DNA of 20,285 nt from Dehalococcoidia bacterium (GTDB taxonomy: Bacteria; Chloroflexota; Dehalococcoidia; GIF9; AB-539-J10). The DNA lies in contig JAOUFZ010000009.1 of NCBI GenBank assembly GCA_029857995.1, positions 1-20,285 on the forward strand. The letters are read 5' to 3'. Positions 12,672 to 20,285 of this stretch are shown piece by piece. Below the pieces are notes generated by a model. The model was not told the origin of the DNA. It ran no database searches and was given only the letters and a program-made list of their open reading frames with translations. Each line of letters starts with the position of its first letter. The first letter of the stretch is position 1. The position numbers were made by a program, and so were the translations under genes.

Positions 12672-14990
12672 ATGAAAAAGACATTTAGTTTGTTACTTGC
12701 CGCCGTCCTGGTGCTGGGCTTGGCGCTGACCACAGGCTCGTCTGTGATGGCCCAGCCGCCCAGTGAGGTCTGGGTAGATGATGACTTCAATTCCGGTACA
12801 CCTGGCTGGAACGTAACTCGCTTTGCCGTAATCCAGGACGGTGTCACTGCTGTCGCCGGTGGGGGTACTGTGCACGTAGCAGCCGGGACATATGGTGAGC
12901 AGGTAGTCATAAACAAAAGGCTAACGCTCCAGGGTGCCGGCGTCACCACTGTTGTAAAGCCTTCTGCCGCCAATCTCACCCAAGCGTTCACTGGCCTGTT
13001 CTGGTCTGGCGGTACCGAGAATATCGCTGGTATTATCGTAGCTAATGTTCCCGGCGGGAGCAGCGTAACCATAAGGAATCTTAAAGTTGACGAAAGCCTT
13101 GTTACCACCAAGCCGTCGGGAGCGGATTACCTTGCCGGAATCTTCTACCGTGAGACCGGCGGGTTAATCGACACGGTCACGGTTGCTGGAACTGGTGCCT
13201 GGAGTAGTTCGGACAGGGCTTACGGCATCTACCTGTCAGCGGCCACCAATGCTGTGTCCGTGGAAATAACGGGTTCCAGAATTACCAACGTTGATGCAAA
13301 CGGCATAGAGGTAATGGGGAACAAGCTTACTGCCAACATCAATCACAACACAATTACCGGGCGCGGGCCTATCACCGATGAAGTGCAGAATGGCGTTAAT
13401 GTCGGCAGGGACGTCGTAGCAATGGTGAACTACAACGCGATTAGCAACCTCGTATACCAGCCGAAAACATCGTGGGCGGCGGGAATCATTTTCTACCATT
13501 ACGTCTCACCGACGGGCAAGAGCGCTACAGCTAATAATAACACGATAACCAACTGTCAAGTAGGCATCATCTTTAATAACGCCAACGCTTCGGCCGCCGG
13601 CAACATAGTGAATGGAGGAACGGTGGGGCTGATTGGCATATATGCCGAGCCCGATGCTGCCGACGACTGGACGGCCTTGTTTGTGGCCAATACGGTGAGC
13701 GGCATAAGGGACACGGGCAGTTATGAGAATGCGGCGATTGGTGCTAACACATATGATTCTGGCGCGAGCCTTGAGGTTACGATTGAGGGTAATCACCTCG
13801 CAGGTGGTGGGGTAACAGATGCCGACGGCATCAGCATTGGAGTCGAAGGCGCAGACGGCAGTATAGCCGCCACTATCACTAACAACACTGTCTCGGGGTG
13901 GGACTATGGCATACGCCTGAATGGAGCGCTGGTTGACGCTGCTAACAGCCACGCCAACGACAATAACATCTCTGGCAACGATGTCTTCGGCGTCTATAAT
14001 GGTGCCACCGGCACTCTTAACGCCACCTGCAACTGGTGGGGCCATGCCAGCGGGCCACACCACCCGACAGCTAACCCCGACGGCGAGGGCGACGATGTCA
14101 GTGATAAAGTTGTTTTCACGCCCTGGGTGGTTGTTCCGACGGTTACCACACAACCCGCCACCGAGGTCCGTGTGTACTCCGCCACCCTGAATCTGAACTA
14201 CACTGTGGGGAGCTGCTACGGCCCCGCGCAAGTACGGTTCGCCTATAAGAAGTCTGCCGGCACGGAGTGGTCTTATACTGACTGGGTGTCTAAAACAGTA
14301 GATGGCACCCACGCCCAGACGCTTACTGAGCTTGACTCCGACATCGAGTATCACTTCAAAGCCCAGCTTGAGTATGAGGAAACTCCGATTGAGGGTAATA
14401 CACTTACTTTTGTCACGTCCGAGGTACCCACCGTGACCACAAAAGCGGCCACTAACATCACTTCCTACTCAGCCGTTGTGAACATGAGCTACAGTGCAGG
14501 GGACCTCAGCTCAGTGGAAGTGCGTTTTGCCTGCAAGAGGGCCGCTGACCAGGCCTCGTTTTATACTAGTTGGGTGTCCGTAGCAGGAGACGGCACACGT
14601 ACTGAGAAGCTCACAGGGCTCGCTTCGAAGACGAACTATGAGTATGAGGCCCAGCTCAGGTATGACGGCACCGTGATTGAAGGTGCGACCCAGCCATTTA
14701 CCACCGCCCCAGGGGCCAGCATAGATTTTTATGATCTATTTTGCTTTGTTGCTACCGCAGCCTACGGAACTCCGACTGCTGAACAGATCGATGTGTTGCG
14801 AGAGTTCCGGGATGTGGTATTGCTGGAAAGCGCCGTAGGTTCCCAATTTGTTACCCTGTACTACCAACTTAGCCCTCCGGTCGCGAATTTCATAGTAAGA
14901 AGTGACCTCTTGAGGACCCTTGTCAGGGAGCTCCTGGTTGACCCCATTGTTTGGGTCGTTGAAGCTACGGGGGACATATGGCGGAATTAG
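12672..14990 (+). CDS. Secreted beta-helix protein with two fibronectin-III-like domains and CFI-box-CTERM tail
   Basis: A 772-residue exported protein. Signal peptide 1-28 (ends VMAQ) is followed by a NosD-type start: VWVDDDFN, then AVAGGGTVHVAAGTYGEQVVINKRLTL, the usual first coil of archaeal and bacterial surface beta-helices. The helix runs to about residue 470, with N-rich ladders (NHNTITG, NNTITN, NNTVSG, DNNISGN) and the closing NWWGHASGPHH near 453. Two fibronectin-III-like domains (about 488-583 and 585-681) resemble that of the 557-residue neighbour (VRFACKR, YTSWVS, FKAQL, VIEG). The CFI-box-CTERM domain starts at Cys691 (CFVATAAYG) and ends GDIWRN. It thus joins the beta-helix of the first gene type to the C-terminal half of the second type, suggesting domain shuffling within the island. 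Ligand and enzymatic activity, if any, are unknown. Confidence 0.8.
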   Translation: MKKTFSLLLAAVLVLGLALTTGSSVMAQPPSEVWVDDDFNSGTPGWNVTRFAVIQDGVTAVAGGGTVHVAAGTYGEQVVINKRLTLQGAGVTTVVKPSAANLTQAFTGLFWSGGTENIAGIIVANVPGGSSVTIRNLKVDESLVTTKPSGADYLAGIFYRETGGLIDTVTVAGTGAWSSSDRAYGIYLSAATNAVSVEITGSRITNVDANGIEVMGNKLTANINHNTITGRGPITDEVQNGVNVGRDVVAMVNYNAISNLVYQPKTSWAAGIIFYHYVSPTGKSATANNNTITNCQVGIIFNNANASAAGNIVNGGTVGLIGIYAEPDAADDWTALFVANTVSGIRDTGSYENAAIGANTYDSGASLEVTIEGNHLAGGGVTDADGISIGVEGADGSIAATITNNTVSGWDYGIRLNGALVDAANSHANDNNISGNDVFGVYNGATGTLNATCNWWGHASGPHHPTANPDGEGDDVSDKVVFTPWVVVPTVTTQPATEVRVYSATLNLNYTVGSCYGPAQVRFAYKKSAGTEWSYTDWVSKTVDGTHAQTLTELDSDIEYHFKAQLEYEETPIEGNTLTFVTSEVPTVTTKAATNITSYSAVVNMSYSAGDLSSVEVRFACKRAADQASFYTSWVSVAGDGTRTEKLTGLASKTNYEYEAQLRYDGTVIEGATQPFTTAPGASIDFYDLFCFVATAAYGTPTAEQIDVLREFRDVVLLESAVGSQFVTLYYQLSPPVANFIVRSDLLRTLVRELLVDPIVWVVEATGDIWRN

Positions 14991-15020
14991 GGAGGGTGTG
15001 TTGACGAGTCTGGTGACTTC

Positions 15021-15120
15021 GATGATTGCCAGGGAACGAAGATGAAGATCATATGTGAATGACTAAAATGAGTCTTAGTATTCAAATTTGGATTTCCGGA
15101 TTTGTTTAGGGTTTAGGACT
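15021..15120 (+). repeat. 3'-flank direct repeat, copy 2
   Basis: Begins GATGATTGCCAGGGAACGAA and ends TTTAGGACT. It is the partner of 12108-12218, here without a transposase relic after it. Confidence 0.65.
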
Positions 15121-15123
15121 GTG

Positions 15124-15139
15124 TCCCGACTTGTCGGGA
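15124..15139. terminator. Hairpin at convergent junction, possible terminator
   Basis: TCCCGA-CTTG-TCGGGA forms a compact stem (CG closing pair possible) between two convergent genes, followed by TTGTTCGGGATTT on the + strand. The T-run is broken, so termination is only suggested. It may serve the + strand secreted-protein gene. Confidence 0.4.
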
Positions 15140-15163
15140 TTGTTCGGGATTTACTAGTCCAGC

Positions 15164-17302
15164 TCAGTTCTCTCGTTCGGCCGGAGGCTCCTGCGCCAAA
15201 CCTGCCTGCTGCAAGTCATCCATAAGGCGGGCAGCTCTGGGATAACCAATACGAAGACGGCGCTGTAGGAAAGAGGTGGAGACATGTTTATATTCTTGTG
15301 CTAGGCGCTTTGCTTCCTCCAGAAGAGGGTCGGGAGGAGCAGCTATCTGGGCACCTAAGAGGCGCTCAGCCACCTCATCGAAGTCAACAGAGCTCACCTT
15401 AATCTGCTGCTGGTTCCCCCAGAAATAAACCATCCTCTCAATCTCAGCATCGGAAACAAAGCTTCCTTGAAGACGTTTAGGCTTGCTAGCTTCAGTAGGC
15501 ATGTAGAGCATATCCCCTCTACCCAGCAATTTCTCAGCACCTACCATGTCAAGTATAGTCCGGGAATCCACCTGAGAAGTAACAGCGAAGCTAATGCGGG
15601 TGGGGAAGTTAGCTTTAATAAGCCCCGTAACCACATCTACTGAAGGGCGTTGTGTGGCTACAACGAGATGAATGCCTGTAGCCCTGGCTAATTGAGCTAA
15701 GCGACAAAGCGTATGTTCCACCTCATCGGAAGCTGTCATCATTAAATCAGCCAGTTCGTCAATGAGGAGCACTAAATATGGCAGCGCTTCTCCAGGTGCG
15801 CGGTCCTTGTTATAACCCTCGATATTGCGTGCTCCTGCCTTAGCAAACTGACGATATCGACTATCCATCTCCTGATTAAGCCATCTCAAAGCTCTTATCG
15901 CCTTATCAGTATCCACAATCACAGGGGCAAGCAGCTGGGGCACCCCATTGAAAGTCACCAACTCCACTCTCTTGGGGTCAATCATGATGAACCGAACATC
16001 GTCGGGACTATTATGCAAAAGCAAGCAACAAATAACCGAATTGAGGCAAACAGTTTTGCCACTACCAGTAGCTCCGGCGATAAGCAGATGTGGCATCCTG
16101 GTCAGGTCGGCTGCTACTGCCTCACCACCAGCACCTTTACCCAGAGCAATAGCTAGCTTAGAGCGGGCTTTGATCTTCTGAAAAGCAGCGCTCTCTATCG
16201 CACCGCGCAGGGCAACTGAGCCAAACACAGTGTTAGGAACCTCGATGCCCACCACCGGTGCCCCGGGCACGGGAGCTTCAATCCTTATGCTCGGTGCAGC
16301 CAGGGCTAAAGCTAAATCATTGGCCAAAGAGGTAATTCTGTCTACCCTTACCCTGATTCTGGACACCTCTTCCACCTTCGTTTCGTAGCTACCATTCTTC
16401 CCTTTTTCTCTTACCTCTCTATATTTCTTGTCCCAGCCAGGCTCAACACCAAACTGTGTCACGGTAGGACCTATGTTTATCTGCACAACCTTGGCTTCTA
16501 CACCGTAGCTCACCAGAGCTTCCTCAATCAACCGGGCTCGCTGGTCAATGGCGTCCTTGTCCAGTTTCACCTCGGCTGGCTTATCCATGATATCAATCGG
16601 CGGAAGATGCCATCCTCCGGGGGTGAGAATTGGTTCGTGTTCCGATTTCCACATAGGAGGAGCCGAGCGCTCACGGCGTTGAGTGCTCGTTGCCTCCGCT
16701 TCATCAACTACACCCACTTCAGTGGAAGTGGCTTCGAGAGCAGTAGCTGTAGCAGGAGCTTGCTTGCGGAAGATGAAATTAGAAGCGCGTCGAAAAGCTT
16801 TGGTCAGAAGACGCCAGCCATCCTTGGCAGCGCTCCAACACTTCCCAGGAATGATAAAAATAATGCCCAGCAGCACAAGCCCAGCTACTAGAAGTCCTCC
16901 AGCTTCATCGGGAGAATGCATTATTATGCTCTGCCCAATACTGCCTCCCAGTGTGGCATCTTTCAAAATATCTTTCCCCGGGAAGAAAGCAAGGATTCCC
17001 CAGACAGCCAAAGCCAGGCTGATGCCCCCCAGAATCCAATTCCACCTCCGCTTCACAACAGAGAACTGCCACCGCCATGCCATCGAGAATAGTAAGCCCA
17101 AAGCAATGGCTATTATTATCAATCCATAGCCAAACAATGCGAGCATGCGGTCCCATAACACATACAGCAAGACCACTATTACGACAATTAAGATAAGCCT
17201 TCGTACCACCGGTGCAGCGATGAAGGCGAAGAATCGCTTCCCTGCTGGCCGGCTTTCTTTTGCCTTCCGCCCCGACTTGGACCCGCTTCTTGCCTTAGAC
17301 AC
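15164..17302 (-). CDS. ftsK: DNA translocase FtsK/SpoIIIE family
   Basis: A 712-residue hexameric DNA pump that moves chromosome ends through the division septum and activates dimer resolution. Four hydrophobic helices lie in residues 30-155, then a short Ala/Thr-rich linker and the alpha domain. The RecA-like motor has Walker A GATGSGKT (410-417), Walker B LVLLIDE (511-517) and the FtsK signature ATQRPSVDVVTGLIKANFP (549-567). The C-terminal winged-helix gamma domain (about 658-704: STSFLQRRLRIGYPRAARLMD) reads the polar DNA sequences that orient the pump. The start is a GTG at 17302 with GAGG nine bases upstream; no in-frame ATG occurs nearby. It lies 12 bp after the RNase J stop, so the two are probably cotranscribed. 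The length and short linker are like SpoIIIE-type proteins. Confidence 0.95.
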   Translation of the reverse strand: MSKARSGSKSGRKAKESRPAGKRFFAFIAAPVVRRLILIVVIVVLLYVLWDRMLALFGYGLIIIAIALGLLFSMAWRWQFSVVKRRWNWILGGISLALAVWGILAFFPGKDILKDATLGGSIGQSIIMHSPDEAGGLLVAGLVLLGIIFIIPGKCWSAAKDGWRLLTKAFRRASNFIFRKQAPATATALEATSTEVGVVDEAEATSTQRRERSAPPMWKSEHEPILTPGGWHLPPIDIMDKPAEVKLDKDAIDQRARLIEEALVSYGVEAKVVQINIGPTVTQFGVEPGWDKKYREVREKGKNGSYETKVEEVSRIRVRVDRITSLANDLALALAAPSIRIEAPVPGAPVVGIEVPNTVFGSVALRGAIESAAFQKIKARSKLAIALGKGAGGEAVAADLTRMPHLLIAGATGSGKTVCLNSVICCLLLHNSPDDVRFIMIDPKRVELVTFNGVPQLLAPVIVDTDKAIRALRWLNQEMDSRYRQFAKAGARNIEGYNKDRAPGEALPYLVLLIDELADLMMTASDEVEHTLCRLAQLARATGIHLVVATQRPSVDVVTGLIKANFPTRISFAVTSQVDSRTILDMVGAEKLLGRGDMLYMPTEASKPKRLQGSFVSDAEIERMVYFWGNQQQIKVSSVDFDEVAERLLGAQIAAPPDPLLEEAKRLAQEYKHVSTSFLQRRLRIGYPRAARLMDDLQQAGLAQEPPAEREN

Positions 17303-17314
17303 GGAGTTATGCCT

Positions 17315-19003
17315 CTAGCTTGTCGGTTCCCTCTGAGTTTTACCTACCTCCACAACCACAGTAATGATGACAGGACGACGATGAATTTGTTCATGAAAGA
17401 ACCTGGTCAGGGAATCCTTTACTCTGGCATCAACGAAGCTTGGTTCGCTTAAGCGTCTTTTGTCATGGTCTAAAGCAGCTAGCACCACATCCCGGCCTTT
17501 CTCAATCAGTTTCCGTTCCCCTCCTGTGTCAATAAGGCCTCGCGTTATAATGCGTGGCTTTTCAGCTAGCGTAGCATTTTCAGCATCAACAGCAATGGTC
17601 ACCACAACAACGCCGTCTCGCGAAAGTAATTTGCGATCCCGAAGCACGGCGTTATCCAGTTCGCCTGTTATCAGGCCGCTTACATAGATAACTCCGACAT
17701 GGGTTCTGGCAACCACCTTTCCTGAATCTTGCCCGAGTTCAAGAATATCCCCGTTATCAAGGACAAAAATGTTATCTTTGGGTATACCCATACTCCGAGC
17801 TAAGCTGGCATGCAAGCTTAGATGGCGATACTCACCATGAACAGGAACAAAGAATTTAGGCTTAACCAAATTAAGCAAAAGCTTCAACTCCTCTTGACTA
17901 CCATGCCCGTGGACATGAACTTGAGCCAGCTTGTCATAAATTACATTGGCACCTTGACGGAAAAGGCTGTCCGTAGTCTTGCTAACCAATGCCTCATTGC
18001 CGGGAATAGGAGTTGCTGAAATCACCACGGTGTCGCCAGGGATTATCTGAACTCGACTACTGGGGTCACGATTAGCCATGCGCACCAAGGCAGAGGTGGG
18101 CTCACCTTGACTTCCTGTGCTCAACACGATAACTCGATTGTGAGGCAAGGTCTTAAGTTCGTCCAAGCGACAAATAATGCCGGGGGGAGCAGTAAGATAA
18201 CCCGTTTTCAATGCCATGCTCACTATCTCCTTCATGCTCCGCCCGACGATAAATACACGGCGACCATGTTTAACGGCAACATCAAATACTTGCTGCTCGC
18301 GAGATACAAGAGAGGCAAATGTAGTTACGATTACCCTCCCCTTTGCCTCGCTTATAATCCGATCCAAAGTATCACTAACCACCATCTCAGAAGGAGTATA
18401 TCCAGGGAGCTCGGCATAGGTGGAGTCAGAAAGAAGAAGCAAAACACCCTTTGCCCCTAGCGAAGCTAATTGGCTAAAGTTAGTAGCCTCGCTAATGACC
18501 GGCGTATAATCAATCTTAAAATCACCACTGTGAACTACAATTCCCAGGGGAGTGTGAATTATCAGCCCCACAGAATCAGGAATACTATGGCAAACAGAGA
18601 AAAATTCTATGGTGAACTTACCCAGTGTAATCCTGCTCCCCGGCCTAACTAAATTCAATTTTGCGCCAGTTTTCACCCCTCTCTGCTTGAGTTCCACGAG
18701 AATCAGCTCGCGTGTGAACTTGGTAGCATAGATGGGAGGGGCGATGCGAGATAAAATGTAAGGTAGCGCCCCAATGTGGTCTTCGTGCCCATGAGTAATC
18801 ACTATCCCCCTTAAATCCTTCTGTCTCGCCAGAAGATAGCTAATATCTGGAATAAGCAAATCGACTCCCAACATTTCCTCGCTGGGGAACATAAGTCCGG
18901 CATCAATGACAACGATGTCATTGCCATATTCCAGTGCCATCATGTTCTTACCAATTTCACCCAATCCGCCTAGAGGGATGACTCTTAATTTATGTGTTGG
19001 CAT
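17315..19003 (-). CDS. rnj: Ribonuclease J
   Basis: A 562-residue metallo-beta-lactamase/beta-CASP ribonuclease, the 5'-to-3' exo- and endonuclease that matures rRNA and degrades mRNA in bacteria lacking or supplementing RNase E. The start is typical: LRVIPLGGLGEIGKNM. The metal site HGHEDH is at 71-76, followed by CHSIPDS, VHSGDFKIDYTP and FVPVHGEYRHL, and the beta-CASP motifs are in place. The frame can open at ATG 19018, but ATG 19003 has GGAAAGGA five bases upstream and gives the conserved N-terminus. The length is normal for RNase J1-type proteins. It is second in a minus-strand cluster, with UDG upstream (28 bp gap) and FtsK 12 bp downstream. There is no sign of inactivation. Confidence 0.95.
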   Translation of the reverse strand: MPTHKLRVIPLGGLGEIGKNMMALEYGNDIVVIDAGLMFPSEEMLGVDLLIPDISYLLARQKDLRGIVITHGHEDHIGALPYILSRIAPPIYATKFTRELILVELKQRGVKTGAKLNLVRPGSRITLGKFTIEFFSVCHSIPDSVGLIIHTPLGIVVHSGDFKIDYTPVISEATNFSQLASLGAKGVLLLLSDSTYAELPGYTPSEMVVSDTLDRIISEAKGRVIVTTFASLVSREQQVFDVAVKHGRRVFIVGRSMKEIVSMALKTGYLTAPPGIICRLDELKTLPHNRVIVLSTGSQGEPTSALVRMANRDPSSRVQIIPGDTVVISATPIPGNEALVSKTTDSLFRQGANVIYDKLAQVHVHGHGSQEELKLLLNLVKPKFFVPVHGEYRHLSLHASLARSMGIPKDNIFVLDNGDILELGQDSGKVVARTHVGVIYVSGLITGELDNAVLRDRKLLSRDGVVVVTIAVDAENATLAEKPRIITRGLIDTGGERKLIEKGRDVVLAALDHDKRRLSEPSFVDARVKDSLTRFFHEQIHRRPVIITVVVEVGKTQREPTS

Positions 19004-19031
19004 GGTTTTCCTTTCCATTCAGGACATGGTC

Positions 19032-19628
19032 CTAAAACAAGCTTAATTGGTGTGATTCAACTGCGTCTTGAGGCAGGTCTTTGCCTCGAGCTAATATCTG
19101 CGGAATCTTAAGCATATCCGTCTCGATGGTCCGTCGTAGAGAGCCTTGGTGGAGAGCTGCTGCCGGATGATACATAGGGTAGTAAATAACGTCTCCCAAC
19201 CTGCGCGGCTTTCCATGAACCTTTCCTATGCTGTCATTGGGGAAATATCGTGCTAGAGAATGACGTCCCAAAGTAATAATCATTTGGGGCTGAACTATCT
19301 CTATTTGACGGTCAAGCCATCTGCGACAACTTTCTATCTCGACCGGTAGGGGCTCACGGTTTTGGGGCGGACGGCACTTAATCACATTAGCGATATAGAC
19401 TTCTTCCCGCCGCAAACCAATTGAGGCTAAGAGTTGGTCCAGAAATTGCCCTGCTGGTCCGACGAAAGGGCGCCCCTGCTGGTCTTCATGCCAGCCTGGA
19501 GCTTCACCGATAAAAAGTAGGTCCGCGTCTTCCGCTCCCTCACCAGGTACCACTTTAGTGCGATATTTAGCTAGCTCACACTCCCGACAAGCTCTAATTT
19601 CCTCATAAAGTCCAGCTAAAGCTGACAT
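19032..19628 (-). CDS. udg: Family 4 uracil-DNA glycosylase (4Fe-4S)
   Basis: A 198-residue DNA repair enzyme that removes uracil from DNA. Four cysteines placed as in family 4 ligate a 4Fe-4S cluster: C14xxC17, C85 and C101. The active-site motif GEAPGWHEDQQGRPFVGPAG (41-60) and the later MYHPAAAL motif with its His are both present. The length is usual for the family. The ATG at 19628 has only a weak GGGG upstream, and 14 bases further up lies a terminator-like hairpin. The gene therefore may have its own promoter or read-through control. It heads the tightly spaced udg-RNase J-ftsK group on the minus strand. Confidence 0.93.
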   Translation of the reverse strand: MSALAGLYEEIRACRECELAKYRTKVVPGEGAEDADLLFIGEAPGWHEDQQGRPFVGPAGQFLDQLLASIGLRREEVYIANVIKCRPPQNREPLPVEIESCRRWLDRQIEIVQPQMIITLGRHSLARYFPNDSIGKVHGKPRRLGDVIYYPMYHPAAALHQGSLRRTIETDMLKIPQILARGKDLPQDAVESHQLSLF

Positions 19629-19641
19629 CTAATTTAACCCC

Positions 19642-19661
19642 AAAAAAGTCTCGCGACTTTT
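19642..19661 (-). terminator. Rho-independent terminator or attenuator before udg
   Basis: On the minus strand AAAAGTC-GCGA-GACTTTTTT forms a 7-bp stem with a GNRA tetraloop followed by T residues. It lies between the PAC2 gene and udg, 14 bases above the udg start. The A/T-rich stem suggests partial termination. Confidence 0.5.
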
Positions 19662-19744
19662 CGTGGGCGGTTTTGATTCGATGGTAGCATATCTACCTTC
19701 GTCGGTCAATGTGGGCTCTTCTCAGACCGGGATTCCTCGACTAT

Positions 19745-20285
19745 TCACTCTTCTTCCTCATCCTGCTCCCAGATGGGCTCGGTGAATTGGTCAATAAATT
19801 CAGCCGTAACTCTCTTTGCTATCCTATCCATCTCTTCATCCACTCGCTCAGCCAGATGGCCAAGTTCAGCCAGGTCAAGTGTAATTCCTAACATTTTGGT
19901 CAGGATACCAAGCACAGCCAAGGAGGCTTTGGGATTTGCTATTTGCGTGGCATAGGATGGCACTTCGCCCAGTAAGCAAATCCCTTCCATCCCCCTCTCT
20001 TTAGCCATTCCCAGTATTAATCCGTTCAAACCAGCGATGCGCAGGTTACCTCTAAGAATGACGCTGTGCTTGCTTAGCTCGTCAACCAAGTTGGGATCTG
20101 TAGCCGCTCCCCAGACCTTCATCTCTTCACTATGGTGGATACGTGTTACCGCAGCGGCACAACTATATACCCTTGACACTCTAAACCTTTGCGCCACGTC
20201 CAGAACACAGTTAACGAGCTCGTACCCTTTGAACGCCGGCTGCTCTTCTCCAATAAAAATCACCAAGCCTTTGCTGGCTTTGGGA
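19745..20285 (-). CDS. PAC2-family protein (N-terminus outside window)
   Basis: At least 180 residues of a PAC2 (proteasome assembly chaperone 2, formerly DUF75) family protein. The frame is open to the right edge, so the TTG at 20266 is not a convincing start. Visible family features are GLVIFIGEEQPAFKG, a Rossmann-like core with a central LRGNLRIAGLNGLILGMAKERG and GICLLGEVPSYATQIANPKAS, and an acidic C-terminus (EQDEEEE). Bacterial and archaeal PAC2 proteins occur widely without a proven role; in eukaryotes the relatives chaperone proteasome assembly. Nothing here points to a proteasome nearby. A terminator-like hairpin follows 83 bases after its stop. Confidence 0.85.
   Translation of the reverse strand, partial: PKASKGLVIFIGEEQPAFKGYELVNCVLDVAQRFRVSRVYSCAAAVTRIHHSEEMKVWGAATDPNLVDELSKHSVILRGNLRIAGLNGLILGMAKERGMEGICLLGEVPSYATQIANPKASLAVLGILTKMLGITLDLAELGHLAERVDEEMDRIAKRVTAEFIDQFTEPIWEQDEEEE

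Noticed and set aside
13506..14354. Open frame of 282 codons on the minus strand inside the 772-residue secreted protein gene
   Set aside because: It is antisense to a clear beta-helix and fibronectin-like coding region, has no recognisable domain, and arises from the codon bias of the sense gene.
15121..15155. TCCCGACTTGTCGGGA as a possible IS terminal inverted repeat or origin element
   Set aside because: There is no partner repeat and no transposase on this side, and it lies between convergent stop codons, so a terminator-like role is simpler.
19745..20285. PAC2 gene as evidence of a nearby bacterial proteasome system
   Set aside because: No proteasome subunit, ATPase or Pup gene is in the window, and PAC2 proteins are common without proteasomes.

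Overview
The window looks like a chromosomal segment from an uncultivated bacterium of moderate G+C, most plausibly Chloroflexota of the Dehalococcoidia type. That placement is inferred from family content: an RNase J / FtsK / family-4 uracil-DNA glycosylase / PAC2 gene set, a ferredoxin-like cysteine-rich protein, and secreted proteins ending in the CFI-box-CTERM domain. There is no rRNA or other marker gene to prove it. I saw no tRNA, rRNA or CRISPR array.

Left part (1-6240). This holds ordinary metabolic and envelope genes on alternating strands: a MATE-family exporter cut by the left edge, a cysteine-rich 4Fe-4S protein with a good promoter, a membrane-anchored 5'-nucleotidase-type metallophosphoesterase, a membrane-anchored alpha/beta hydrolase that may be translated from a leaderless mRNA, and an atypical SDR/NAD(P)H-binding protein. 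Copies of a degenerate 35-50 bp dispersed repeat lie beside three of these genes.

Centre (6240-15120). This is an accessory island of four large secreted proteins, all on the + strand. Two are right-handed beta-helix (NosD/pectate-lyase-like) proteins. Two are smaller proteins sharing an about 85-residue N-terminal beta-sandwich-like domain followed by InlB-type repeats. Three of the four end in a CFI-box-CTERM domain. The island was built by duplication and decay. A relic of the C-terminus of a second beta-helix gene lies just before the third gene. A 3' flank of about 100 bp is repeated after two genes. A broken IS481/IS3-type transposase sits between the third and fourth genes. Both beta-helix genes have the same promoter architecture (TGGACA or TAGACA, 17-bp spacer, TATACT) and a related leader. 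In the first, a 226-bp segment with its own -10 box, a competing hairpin with a T-run and a small ORF separates that leader from the gene.

Right part (15164-20285). This is a minus-strand housekeeping cluster, read from right to left: a PAC2-family protein (cut by the right edge), a terminator-like hairpin, family-4 uracil-DNA glycosylase, ribonuclease J and the FtsK/SpoIIIE DNA translocase. The last three genes are spaced 12-28 bp apart and are probably cotranscribed.
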